DNA from: Serinicoccus kebangsaanensis
GTDB lineage: Bacteria; Actinomycetota; Actinomycetes; Actinomycetales; Dermatophilaceae
Reading direction: 5' to 3'
NCBI RefSeq assembly: GCF_008919445.1
Contig: NZ_VSLG01000013.1
Coordinates: 1-64,000, forward strand
Length of the DNA: 64,000 nt
How positions within the stretch are numbered: position 1 is the stretch's first letter; each line of letters begins with the position of its first letter. Positions 57,056 through 64,000 of the stretch are shown piece after piece. The notes beneath the pieces were generated by a model. It had not been told where the DNA came from. It searched no databases and saw nothing but the letters and a program-made list of their open reading frames with translations. The position numbers were made by a program, and so were the translations under genes.

Positions 57056-58243
57056 TCAGTCCTCGAACCCGGCCTGGTAGTCCGCGAACAGCGCGGACTC
57101 GCGCTCGATGAGCGTGTGCGGCTCGGCATACACGTGCGCGAACATCTCCTCGTGCGGCGGGTCGGGCATGGTCTGGCACGCCTTGCGGATCCGCGCGGCG
57201 AGCTGGTCGGCCTCTCCTTCAGTCTGCTCGACCCACGCGTCGTCGATGACTCCCTCGCTGGTGAGGTATGCCGTCATCCGGTCGATCGGGTCCTTCGCCT
57301 TCCAGGCGTCCACCTCGGCGGAGATGCGGTACTTCGTCGGGTCGTCGGAGGTCGTGTGCGCACCCATCCGGTAGGTGAACGCCTCGATCAGCGTCGGCCC
57401 CTGGCCGCTCCGCGCCCGCTCCAGGGCGTGCCGGGTGACGGCATAGCTGGCGAGCACGTCGTTGCCGTCCACCCGGATCCCGGGGAAGCCGAAGCCGTCG
57501 GCGCGGCGGTAGGGCGGGATGGTGAACTGGCGGTCGTTCGGCTCGGAGATGGCCCAGTGGTTGTTCTGCACGTAGAACACGACCGGGGCGTTCGTCACGG
57601 AGGCGAAGACCAACGACTCGTTGAAGTCGCCCTGCGCGGTGCCCCCGTCACCGGTGAACGCCATCACCGCGGTGTCGCGGTCCGGGTCGCCGGTCCCGAC
57701 GTCGCCGTCGCGGGCGGCGCCCATGGCGTACCCGACGGCGTGCAGCATCTGGTTGCCGATGACGATGGTGTAGAGGTGGAAGTTGTTCTCGTTGGAGTCC
57801 CACCCCCCGTGGTTGACCCCGCGGAACATGCCGAGCAGGTTCTCCGGCGGGACGCCCTTGCACCAGGCGACGCCGTGCTCGCGGTAGCCGGGGAAGGCGT
57901 AGTCCTGCGGTCGCATCGCGCGGCCCGCGCCGACCTGGGCGGCCTCCTGGCCGAGCAGGCTGGGCCACAGCCCGAGCTCCCCCTGGCGCTGCAGCGCGAA
58001 CCCCTCGGCGTCCACCCTGCGGACCATGATGAGGTCGCGCAGCATGTCCTTCATCGCGGCCTGGTCGACGTCCTCGAGGTAGGCGGCGTACGGCTCGTTC
58101 GTGGCGGTCAGCTCGACCCGGGTCCCGTCGGCGGCGAGGAACTGGACCATGTCCGGCCCGCCGTCGGTGATGTCCCGCTCCGGCGGTTGGTGGTCCTGGG
58201 TCACCGGGGCGGTGCTGCTCGGCGCGACCTCGTCGTCGCTCAC
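57056..58243 (-). CDS. 2-oxo-acid dehydrogenase E1 alpha
   Basis: A 395-aa subunit. The thiamine-diphosphate motif is GDGGTAQGDFNESLVFAS followed by NNHWAISEP, and the phosphorylation-loop-like YRMGAHTTSDDPTKYR is near 310. The order E1 alpha, E1 beta, E2 is the actinobacterial bkd arrangement for branched-chain amino acid degradation and fatty-acid primer supply. The GTG at 58243 follows GAAGGAG with 6 nt spacing. Upstream TTGACG and TAACGT may belong to its promoter but the spacing is not convincing. Confidence 0.93.
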   Translation of the reverse strand: MSDDEVAPSSTAPVTQDHQPPERDITDGGPDMVQFLAADGTRVELTATNEPYAAYLEDVDQAAMKDMLRDLIMVRRVDAEGFALQRQGELGLWPSLLGQEAAQVGAGRAMRPQDYAFPGYREHGVAWCKGVPPENLLGMFRGVNHGGWDSNENNFHLYTIVIGNQMLHAVGYAMGAARDGDVGTGDPDRDTAVMAFTGDGGTAQGDFNESLVFASVTNAPVVFYVQNNHWAISEPNDRQFTIPPYRRADGFGFPGIRVDGNDVLASYAVTRHALERARSGQGPTLIEAFTYRMGAHTTSDDPTKYRISAEVDAWKAKDPIDRMTAYLTSEGVIDDAWVEQTEGEADQLAARIRKACQTMPDPPHEEMFAHVYAEPHTLIERESALFADYQAGFED

Positions 58244-58343
58244 GCGGAACTCCTTCGTGCTGGGGACGTGGCGAGAGACGTTACCGCAGACGTCAACCTG
58301 ACCTCGGGGCATGTCGTGGGGCCGCCGCCGACGCTCGTCGCGG

Positions 58344-58721
58344 TCATTCGCGGCCGTCGGGGAGCAGCATGCCGACGAACATCGACACGACCGAGATGAT
58401 GATCGAGCCGAGGACGGCGTCCCACCAGAAGTCGTCGACCCGGAAGTCCAGCCCGAGCACGCCCGAGAGCCACGAGGTGAGCAGCAGCATCAGCGCGTTG
58501 ACGACGAGGAGGAACAACCCCAGGGTGAGGATGATCAGCGGCAGCGAGAGCAGCTGGGCCAGGGGACGGACGATCGCGTTGACCAGGCCGAAGACGACGG
58601 CCACCCCGATGATGGTGAGCACCATGGCCCACCCCTGACCGCCGAACTCGATGCCGGAGATGAGGGCCGAGGCGACCCACAGCGCGACGCCGTTCGCGAC
58701 GATGCCAGCAAGGATCTTCAT
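58344..58721 (-). CDS. Phage-holin-like family membrane protein (YvlD type)
   Basis: A 125-aa protein with four transmembrane helices and the family phrases [21 protein letters not shown], read in part, [19 protein letters not shown] and [15 protein letters not shown]. The name is misleading: these are widespread chromosomal envelope proteins with no known phage link. The ATG at 58721 gives the usual KILAG start. It is divergent from the hisC-like gene. Confidence 0.88.
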   Translation of the reverse strand: MKILAGIVANGVALWVASALISGIEFGGQGWAMVLTIIGVAVVFGLVNAIVRPLAQLLSLPLIILTLGLFLLVVNALMLLLTSWLSGVLGLDFRVDDFWWDAVLGSIIISVVSMFVGMLLPDGRE

Positions 58722-58791
58722 GCCGCCATGCTCCCACGGGAGCGTCGGCACCGCCGCCCACGGCCCGCGGGGTGGTCCGGGCACGGCTGGC

Positions 58792-58797
58792 TAGGCT
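58792..58797 (+). promoter_or_regulatory. -10 box (TAGGCT), leaderless hisC-like transcript
   Basis: TAGGCT ends 7 nt before the ATG at 58805, the same sequence and spacing as upstream of the DUF368 gene. Confidence 0.5.
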
Positions 58798-58804
58798 GAG
58801 CCTC

Positions 58805-59893
58805 ATGACCGAGCAGTCCTCGCCCGTCCGCCTGCGCACCGCCCTGGCCGGAGTGCCTGCCTACGTCCCCGGCAAGCCCCCGGCACCGGTCGAGGGGGTG
58901 AGGGCCTACAAGATCTCCTCCAACGAGAACCCCTACCCCCCGCTGCCGTCGGTCACGCAGGCCATCTCCGACGCCGCGCAGCAGGTCAACCGCTACCCGG
59001 ACATGGGGGTCGTGGCACTGACCGAGGCGCTGTCGGCCGAGCTCGCGCTCCCGGCGGCCCAGCTCGCCACCGGCACCGGCAGCGTCGCGGTGCTCGCCCA
59101 GCTGGTCGCGATCACCTGCGAGCCGGGCGACGAGGTGGTGTATGCCTGGCGCAGCTTCGAGGCATACCCGATCGTCGTGGCGCTGTCCGGGGCGGCCTCG
59201 GTCCAGGTGCCGCTGGACGCGGACGCGCGGCACGACCTGGACGCCATGGCGGACGCGATCACCGACCGCACCCGGCTGGTGCTGGTCTGCACCCCGAACA
59301 ACCCGACCGGGCCGGCGGTCACCGAGGCCGAGCTGCGGGCCTTCCTCGACCGGGTGCCCCGCGACCTGCTGGTGGTCATCGACGAGGCCTACCTGGAGTT
59401 CACCACCGACGAGACCGTGCCGGACGCCCTGGCGCTGGCGCACGAGCGCCCGAACGTCGTCGTGCTACGCACCTTCTCCAAGGCCTACGGGCTGGCCGGG
59501 CTGCGGGTCGGGTATGCCGTCGCGCACCCGGAGATCGCGACCGCGCTGCGCAAGGCGGCGACCCCGTTCGGCGTCACCGACCTGGCCCAGGCGGCGGCGA
59601 TCGCCAGCCTCGGCGCCAAGGACGAGCTGATGGTGCGGGTCAAGGAGCTGGTCGGCGAGCGGGAGCGGGTCGTGGCCGCGTTGCGCGAGCAGGGGTGGGA
59701 CGTGCCGCAGGCGCAGGGCAACTTCTGCTGGCTGCCGCTCGGGGACGAGGCCGTCCCGTTCGCGCAGGCGGCCCAGGCGAAGGGGCTCATGGTGCGGCCG
59801 TTCGCGGGCGACGGCGTCCGCTGCACGATCGGCGAGACCGAGGCCAACGACCGGCTGCTCGAGGTCGCCGCGGACTGGCAGCGGTCGAGCTAG
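58805..59893 (+). CDS. hisC: Histidinol-phosphate / aromatic aminotransferase
   Basis: A 362-aa PLP aminotransferase. [15 protein letters not shown] is the HisC start block, [11 protein letters not shown] (about 169-179) and VIDEAYLEF are cofactor loops, and [16 protein letters not shown] carries the Schiff-base Lys and phosphate-binding Arg. It is isolated from any his operon, so it may instead be the second HisC copy that serves phenylalanine/tyrosine synthesis in actinomycetes. Either substrate is possible. Confidence 0.88.
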   Translation: MTEQSSPVRLRTALAGVPAYVPGKPPAPVEGVRAYKISSNENPYPPLPSVTQAISDAAQQVNRYPDMGVVALTEALSAELALPAAQLATGTGSVAVLAQLVAITCEPGDEVVYAWRSFEAYPIVVALSGAASVQVPLDADARHDLDAMADAITDRTRLVLVCTPNNPTGPAVTEAELRAFLDRVPRDLLVVIDEAYLEFTTDETVPDALALAHERPNVVVLRTFSKAYGLAGLRVGYAVAHPEIATALRKAATPFGVTDLAQAAAIASLGAKDELMVRVKELVGERERVVAALREQGWDVPQAQGNFCWLPLGDEAVPFAQAAQAKGLMVRPFAGDGVRCTIGETEANDRLLEVAADWQRSS

Positions 59894-59930
59894 CCGGCGG
59901 GGCGCACACCTGCGGCCCGCGTCCGCGAGC

Positions 59931-60326
59931 TCACTGCCGACGGCGGACGGTGATCCTGGTCAGGGTGGACACGACCCAGGTCAGCGCCCAGCTGGACACC
60001 GCCACGATGATGGTCGGCACGAGCACACCCTGGCCCTGCTGGGCGACGGCGAGGCCGAAGAACCACGGCACCGTCATCCCGATCGCCCCCGCGGTCGCCA
60101 TCATCCAGGCCCGGCCCCGCGGACCGGCGATGAGCTGCGCGGCGACAGCCATGACGGCGAGGTTGCCGTAGGCCATGAGCACCTGGAAGACCTCGCCCGA
60201 CCCGCGCTGCACGCTCCAGGACTGCCCGGCGACCCAGGCGAGGAGACCGCCGAGCAGCATGATGGGCAGTCCCTTGCGCAACGAACCGGTGGCCACGGCG
60301 CTGGAGCCGTGGGGTGACAGGGTCAT
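59931..60326 (-). CDS. Four-helix membrane protein, 131 aa
   Basis: A protein with four hydrophobic helices (LPIMLLGGLLAWVAG, VFQVLMAYGNLAVMAVAAQLI, read in part, AGAIGMTVPWFFGLAV, VPTIIVAVSSWALTWVVS) and short charged ends. No family is recognised. GGAGGAGG precedes the ATG. It ends convergently 37 nt from the hisC-like gene and starts 54 nt after the GNAT-S4 gene's stop. Confidence 0.65.
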   Translation of the reverse strand: MTLSPHGSSAVATGSLRKGLPIMLLGGLLAWVAGQSWSVQRGSGEVFQVLMAYGNLAVMAVAAQLIAGPRGRAWMMATAGAIGMTVPWFFGLAVAQQGQGVLVPTIIVAVSSWALTWVVSTLTRITVRRRQ

Positions 60327-60380
60327 CGGGCCTCCTCCACGCCACCGAGGATAGACGTCCGGTGGGGTCCGGCGCGTCCG

Positions 60381-60911
60381 CTACGCGCTGCTGGTCGGGG
60401 TGACGGACTCGCCCGCGTAGGTGACGACCTGGCCCGGGCGCACCTGGGTGCCGCGCCGCATCATGGTCTCGCCGTCGACCGTGACCTCGCCGTTCTCGAT
60501 CACCATCCGCGCCATGGCGCCGTCCTGGACCAGGCCGGCCAGCTTGAGCAGCTGCCCCAGCCGGATGCTCTGGTCACGGATCTCGACGGTGGCCGCGTCG
60601 GTGCCGTCGCCGTGCGCGTCGTCGGCGCCCTCGAGCAGGTCGGCGTGCTCCGGGTGCTCGGCGAGGTAGCGGGGGACGAACGGGCAGGTCGGGCGCACCC
60701 GCAGACCCTCGGCACGGGCATACCCCATCGCCTCCTCGACCAGGCGTCCGCCGAGGCCTTGCCCGCGGCCCTCGGGGTCGACGACCGTGTGCTGCAGGTC
60801 GAGGACGTCGCCCTCCAGCTCGTAGGACAGGTGGCCGACGGCGCGGCCCTCGGCCTGCGCCTCGAAGCGGTCCTGGTCAGCCAGGTGGACGATCTCCGGT
60901 CCGGTGCTCAT
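60381..60911 (-). CDS. GNAT-like domain fused to an S4-type RNA-binding domain
   Basis: A 176-aa two-domain protein. Residues 1-95 match small YjdJ-type acetyltransferase-like proteins (VGHLSYELEGDVLDLQHTVV, read in part, EGRGQGLGGRLVEEAMGYA, CPFVPRYLAEHPEHADLL). Residues 108-172 match the YbcJ/YaaA-like S4 RNA-binding fold (IRLGQLLKLAGLVQDGAMAR, IENGEVTVDGETMMRRGTQ, VRPGQVVTYAGE). Both domains are complete and in one frame. The combination suggests acetylation of an RNA-bound or ribosomal target, which is speculation. The ATG lies 7 nt after a TACCCT box. Confidence 0.8.
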   Translation of the reverse strand: MSTGPEIVHLADQDRFEAQAEGRAVGHLSYELEGDVLDLQHTVVDPEGRGQGLGGRLVEEAMGYARAEGLRVRPTCPFVPRYLAEHPEHADLLEGADDAHGDGTDAATVEIRDQSIRLGQLLKLAGLVQDGAMARMVIENGEVTVDGETMMRRGTQVRPGQVVTYAGESVTPTSSA

Positions 60912-60918
60912 GGGGTTC

Positions 60919-60924
60919 AGGGTA
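60919..60924 (-). promoter_or_regulatory. -10 box (TACCCT), leaderless GNAT-S4 transcript
   Basis: On the minus strand TACCCT ends 7 nt before the ATG at 60911. It overlaps a GTATGCC motif. Confidence 0.45.
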
Positions 60925-60931
60925 TGCCTGC

Positions 60932-61711
60932 TCAGAGCCAGCCGACACGCCCGGCGAGCGCGGCGTAGCCGACGAAGGCGACGACGTCGAGCAGCGTGTG
61001 CGCGACCACCAGCGGCATCACCCGCCGGGTGCGGGTGTAGAACCAGCCGAGGATGACCCCCATGGCGACGTTGCCGACGAAGCCCCCGAAGCCCTGGTAG
61101 AGGTGGTAGCTGCCGCGCAGCAGCGCCGAGGTCAGGATGATGGTCCAGGTCGACCAGCCGGCCTGCGCCCAGCGGGTGAAGAGGTAGCCCACCGCGATGA
61201 CCTCCTCGACCACGGCGTTCTGGGCAGCGGCGAGGACGAGGACCGGCACGGCCCACCAGACCGAGGGCAGGTTGGCCGGGGCGACGCTGGTGTTGACGCC
61301 GAGCTCGCGGGCGAGCAGATACAGCCCCAGGCCGGGTATGCCGATCACCGCCGCCAGCATCGTCCCCTGCACCAGGTCTCGCAGCGGCTGGCGCCGGTCC
61401 AGGCCGAGCGCCGCCCACGGCCGCGGCAGCTCACGGGCGAGCAGGTGCAGCGCGAGGACCACGGGGACGAGCGCCAGCGCGATGCCGACGAGCTGGTAGG
61501 CCAGGTCCAGCCAGGGCTGGTCGGGCGCGGAGCTGGTGTTCATGCTGGTGGTCTGCCCCGCCAGACCGCCCTGCGCGGTGAGCTTGCGGAGCAGGCTGAG
61601 CAGGGACCAGACGGCGGACGCGCCCAGGCTGACGCCGAGCACGAGCACGGTCTCGGTCAGCAGGCTGCGGCGGGGCAGCGTGCTGGGTGGTGCCGGCAGC
61701 TGGGTGCTCAC
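60932..61711 (-). CDS. CPBP family intramembrane protease-like protein
   Basis: A 259-aa membrane protein with about seven helices. The CPBP/Rce1 motifs are AAAQNAVVEEVIAVGYLFTRW, read in part (Glu-Glu pair), SALLRGSYHLYQG (His) and LPLVVAHTLLD-like VMPLVVAHTLLD (His). Members cleave prenylated or bacteriocin-related substrates or are scaffolds; the target here is unknown. The GTG start lies 6 nt after a TAGCCT box. Confidence 0.9.
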   Translation of the reverse strand: MSTQLPAPPSTLPRRSLLTETVLVLGVSLGASAVWSLLSLLRKLTAQGGLAGQTTSMNTSSAPDQPWLDLAYQLVGIALALVPVVLALHLLARELPRPWAALGLDRRQPLRDLVQGTMLAAVIGIPGLGLYLLARELGVNTSVAPANLPSVWWAVPVLVLAAAQNAVVEEVIAVGYLFTRWAQAGWSTWTIILTSALLRGSYHLYQGFGGFVGNVAMGVILGWFYTRTRRVMPLVVAHTLLDVVAFVGYAALAGRVGWL

Positions 61712-61717
61712 CCGTCC

Positions 61718-61723
61718 AGGCTA
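61718..61723 (-). promoter_or_regulatory. -10 box (TAGCCT), leaderless CPBP transcript
   Basis: On the minus strand TAGCCT ends 6 nt before the GTG at 61711. Confidence 0.5.
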
Positions 61724-61787
61724 TGTCGTGGCGCCGGCCCGGGGGCTGCCACACCGGACGGTCGAGCCGCCAGGGACGCGGAGGGAC

Positions 61788-61830
61788 GCTGGCCGGGCAC
61801 CCGGTCACGGATCCAGGGTGCCCGGCCAGC
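61788..61830 (-). terminator. 15-bp perfect stem hairpin
   Basis: GCTGGCCGGGCACCC and GGGTGCCCGGCCAGC are exact reverse complements around a 13-nt loop. It lies about 70 bp beyond the stop of the low-complexity secreted protein gene and upstream of the CPBP promoter, so it is probably the terminator of the former. Confidence 0.7.
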
Positions 61831-61897
61831 GGGGCGGGCGGCAGGGAGTGCAGCGCAGGGGTGGCTGCTCCGCCCGGGCCTGACAGGTTAGTCCCCG

Positions 61898-62467
61898 TCA
61901 GTCGTCATCGTCGTCATCGTCGTCGTCCCAGTCGTCATCGTCGTCGTCGCACTCCTCCCAGCCGTCGTCGTCCCAGCACGCGGGAGCGGGCTGGACCGGC
62001 GCCGGCTGGGCCGGGGCGGGCTGCACGGGGGCGGGCTGCACGGGGGCGGGCTGGACGGGGGCGGGCTGGGCCTGCTGCTCGGCCTTGCGGGCGGCCTCCT
62101 GCTCGGCCTTCTTCTTCGCCGCAGCCTTCTCCTCGGCCTTCTTCTTCTCGGCCGCCTTCTTCTTGGCCGCGGCCTGCTCGGCCTTCTTCTCCGCAGCCTG
62201 CTTCTCGGCCGCGTCCCGGGCGTCGTCGAAGCTGCCGGACAGGTCCTGGGTGCCCTGGCGCATCGCGCTGACGAGGTGCAGGCTGATGACGGCCGGTCCG
62301 CCGGCGGTGCGGGCCTGGCCGACGAGGTCGTCGGGGCCGGCGTCCGCCAGGGCGCCGGCGACGACGATCCCCTCGGTCTCCTGGGCGTCCGCGGCTGCGT
62401 CGATCCACAGCCAGCCACCGGTGAGGCCGATGAGGACCAGGGCGAGTGCTGAGGCCACCATCTTCAT
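61898..62467 (-). CDS. Exported low-complexity protein: Lys/Ala coiled coil, QPAPV repeats, poly-Asp tail
   Basis: A 189-aa protein with no recognised family. Residues 1-28 are a signal peptide or membrane anchor (VASALALVLIGLTGGWLW). Residues 30-80 are a small soluble segment. Residues 85-130 are a Lys/Ala/Glu-rich helix (AAAKKKAAEKKKAEEKAAAK). Residues 132-163 are five or more QPAP(V/A) repeats. The last 25 residues contain two Cys and about 17 Asp with Trp interspersed (DDDDDDWDDDDDDDDD). The design looks like a cell-wall-spanning stalk with a cation-binding tip; that is inference. The Asp codons form GTC/GAC-type trinucleotide repeats. Confidence 0.7.
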   Translation of the reverse strand: MKMVASALALVLIGLTGGWLWIDAAADAQETEGIVVAGALADAGPDDLVGQARTAGGPAVISLHLVSAMRQGTQDLSGSFDDARDAAEKQAAEKKAEQAAAKKKAAEKKKAEEKAAAKKKAEQEAARKAEQQAQPAPVQPAPVQPAPVQPAPAQPAPVQPAPACWDDDGWEECDDDDDDWDDDDDDDDD

Positions 62468-62524
62468 GATCGGCAGTCTTCCTGGCCCAGGGGAGAGTCC
62501 GGTGAGACCCGGATGAGAGTCCTC

Positions 62525-64000
62525 TCATCCATCGAGGCCACCCGCCCATTCCTGGTCGGCCCACTCGATCACGCGGTCACGCCACCGGGGCCGGAAGGCA
62601 TAGACCGCCACCAGCCGCGCCACCGTGGCGACGCGGGCGAGCCTCAGTCGCCCTGGGTCCACCTGGTTGTCCGTCACGACCGCCGCCACGGCGTCGCCGA
62701 CCGTGCGCACGGCCTCGTCCGACCACAGTCCCTGAGCGCCGCGCCACCGCGCGTGCACCTCCAGGTTGGCCAGGTCCAGGGCCGGCTCGGCCCGGCACAC
62801 CGTGTCCAGGTCGATGACCGCGAGCCGGCTGCCGTCCCAGAGCAGCTGGCCGTCGTGCAGGTCGCGGTGCGCCGGCACCAGGGGTGTCCCGCCGGAGGCG
62901 GCGAGCCGCTGCGCGGTCCGCTCGATGCGGTCCGGCCACGGCGTCCCCGCGAGCAGTCCCAGGGAGGCCGACCTGGCCGCCCAGGTCCGGAGCACCTCGG
63001 CCTCGTGCCGGGGCGTGTGCTCGGCCCCCTCGGGCCCGTCGAGCCGCTGCCAGCGGGTCCACGCCGCGGCCCAGGTCCGCCAGATCTGCGGCCACCGCGG
63101 GTCGGCGGACAACCGCTGCACGGGTATGCCCCGCAGCGCCTGGTAGCGGACGGTGTCGTCGGTGAGCTCCAGCACGTCGGCGGCCTCCAGCCCGGCGGCG
63201 CGGGCGAGCCGGGCGCCGTCCACCGAGCCGGCGGCCAGGGGCGTGGCCCGTCCGGGACGGACCACCTTCAGGTAGCCGTCCTGCCGGTGCACGACCGCGC
63301 GCCGTCCTGCCCGGTGCACCAGCAGGCTGCCCGCCCGGGCGGCCCCGGCCAGAGCTGGGAGCCGGGGGTCCTGACCGGGTGGGTGGAGCTCGACGTCGCC
63401 GCCGGGGGTGAGGTGGCCCGCGCGCAGGCGACCCCTCGCGTCCCGCCCCTCGACCGCCACCCGCACCGTCCCGTCGCGCTCCGGGGCGGGCCAGGCACGC
63501 GCCACCTCCATGCCCTCCCCGGTGGTCGGGTCCTCGACCCGGGCGGGCACCTGCCAGCCCGGCCAGCGCGCCGGCGGCGCGGTGTGCGCCCACCCGTCCA
63601 CGGCGTGCGCGGCCTGCGCGCCGCGGGCCAGCAGACCGCTGGCGAGCAGGTCCAGCGCGACCCGGCCCAAGGCCTCCGTCCGCTCCTCCCACAGTGGTGC
63701 CTGGGCGCGCCAGGGCTCGGCGATCCGGCCCAGCAGCGCGGCGGCCACCCAGGGTGCGTCGCTGCCGCTGTCCCCGCGGCCGTAGCCCGCCTCGAAGGCT
63801 GCGAGCAGGTCGGACCCTCGCCGATCCTGCTCCACGTCGCCCTCGGCGTCGGCGTCGACCTCCTGGACGATCCGGGCGGCGGCCATCGCGGCGAGGTCGA
63901 CCTCGGGCGGGCCGGTGGCGGCGCGGTCGAGATCGGTCAGCAGCACGGAGCCGTCCGCGGCCACGAGGACCTGGTCGAGGGACAGGTCTCCGTGCAGCAG
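62525..64000 (-). CDS. Phosphotransferase with two APH-like kinase modules (partial, 5' end beyond window)
   Basis: The frame is open to the window edge and 491 residues are visible. A first kinase-like C-lobe appears at once (LLHGDLSLDQVL, then LLTDLDRAA). A second complete lobe holds VPAHRDLHDGQLLWDGSRLAV, read in part, and VIDLDTVCRAEPALDLANLE, the HxD/IDxD pattern of aminoglycoside phosphotransferase-like enzymes. The middle contains a small beta-rich segment (RDARGRLRAGHLTPGGDVEL). Two tandem APH-like modules in one chain suggest a large paired kinase of unknown substrate. No nearby resistance gene supports a drug-modifying role. Confidence 0.75.
   Translation of the reverse strand: MLHGDLSLDQVLVAADGSVLLTDLDRAATGPPEVDLAAMAAARIVQEVDADAEGDVEQDRRGSDLLAAFEAGYGRGDSGSDAPWVAAALLGRIAEPWRAQAPLWEERTEALGRVALDLLASGLLARGAQAAHAVDGWAHTAPPARWPGWQVPARVEDPTTGEGMEVARAWPAPERDGTVRVAVEGRDARGRLRAGHLTPGGDVELHPPGQDPRLPALAGAARAGSLLVHRAGRRAVVHRQDGYLKVVRPGRATPLAAGSVDGARLARAAGLEAADVLELTDDTVRYQALRGIPVQRLSADPRWPQIWRTWAAAWTRWQRLDGPEGAEHTPRHEAEVLRTWAARSASLGLLAGTPWPDRIERTAQRLAASGGTPLVPAHRDLHDGQLLWDGSRLAVIDLDTVCRAEPALDLANLEVHARWRGAQGLWSDEAVRTVGDAVAAVVTDNQVDPGRLRLARVATVARLVAVYAFRPRWRDRVIEWADQEWAGGLDG

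Noticed and set aside
58344-58721. Prophage remnant suggested by the phage-holin family name
   Set aside because: The family is a chromosomal four-helix membrane protein in many actinomycetes. No other phage genes are near.
1-64000. GTATGCC as a Chi-like or FtsK-orienting sequence
   Set aside because: Both orientations occur at similar frequency along the window, with no strand bias visible, which argues against a polar motif. A genome-wide skew test would be needed to revisit this.
62525-64000. Aminoglycoside resistance gene
   Set aside because: APH-like folds include many metabolic kinases; the double architecture and lack of resistance context give no support for drug modification.

Overview
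The window is high-GC DNA of an actinomycete (Actinomycetota). G or C dominates third codon positions, many genes seem to be transcribed without a leader, and the window holds a mycothiol-type maleylpyruvate isomerase fold, a bkd-type 2-oxo-acid dehydrogenase cluster, GTP-dependent PEP carboxykinase, a CtaG/CopD fusion and fused PntAA-PntAB. Gene content and style fit the Micrococcales, most likely Ornithinimicrobiaceae/Intrasporangiaceae; that placement is inference. Most of the window is ordinary chromosome with metabolic genes.

Layout. 1-8.6 kb: tail of an IS30 transposase beside tRNA-Ser(CGA), then tadA, upp, an aminotransferase, small membrane and PH-domain genes, def, a lipoprotein hydrolase, and a DUF559/AbiEi-like gene bracketed by two copies of a palindromic repeat. 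8.6-12.4 kb: sugar MFS transporter divergent from an aminotransferase/2-hydroxyacid dehydrogenase pair. 12.5-15 kb: arsenic cluster (ArsR-ArsC fusion, aquaporin, two arsenate reductases). 15-22 kb: tRNA-Arg and two tRNA-Ser genes, pckG, an LCP cell-wall enzyme followed by a 38-bp tandem array, a cold-shock gene and a GH1 glycosidase. 22-27 kb: cysK-cysE, a membrane Fe-S reductase, dcd, tRNA-Gly, cutA. 27-34 kb: class III aminotransferase, acyl-CoA synthetase with a 32-bp array at its stop codon, SDR, purU, a DUF418/TetR divergent pair. 34-44 kb: P1 peptidase, pntAB and a five-gene peptide-type ABC importer. 44-53.7 kb: glycerate kinase followed by two mirrored 22-bp arrays, acyl-CoA dehydrogenase, GtrA, a nitrilase-like amidase, CopD-CtaG, DUF368. 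53.7-64 kb: a vapBC module between two identical 56-bp palindromic repeats, the bkd cluster, a hisC-like aminotransferase, a GNAT-S4 fusion, a CPBP protease-like protein, a low-complexity secreted protein, and the 3' part of a double-kinase phosphotransferase gene running off the window.

The most unusual material is not in the enzymes. (1) Two unrelated defence or toxin-antitoxin type genes each sit between two copies of their own palindromic repeat. (2) Three short tandem arrays (38, 32 and 22 bp) start at or within about a dozen bases of a stop codon; the 22-bp array is followed by a mirrored inverted copy. (3) The heptamer GTATGCC/GGCATAC is strongly over-represented across coding and intergenic DNA and forces rare codons. 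(4) A TAGNNT-like -10 box lies 6-8 bases before the start codon of many genes, pointing to widespread leaderless transcription.

All starts, operators and functions were read by eye; no database search or folding program was run.
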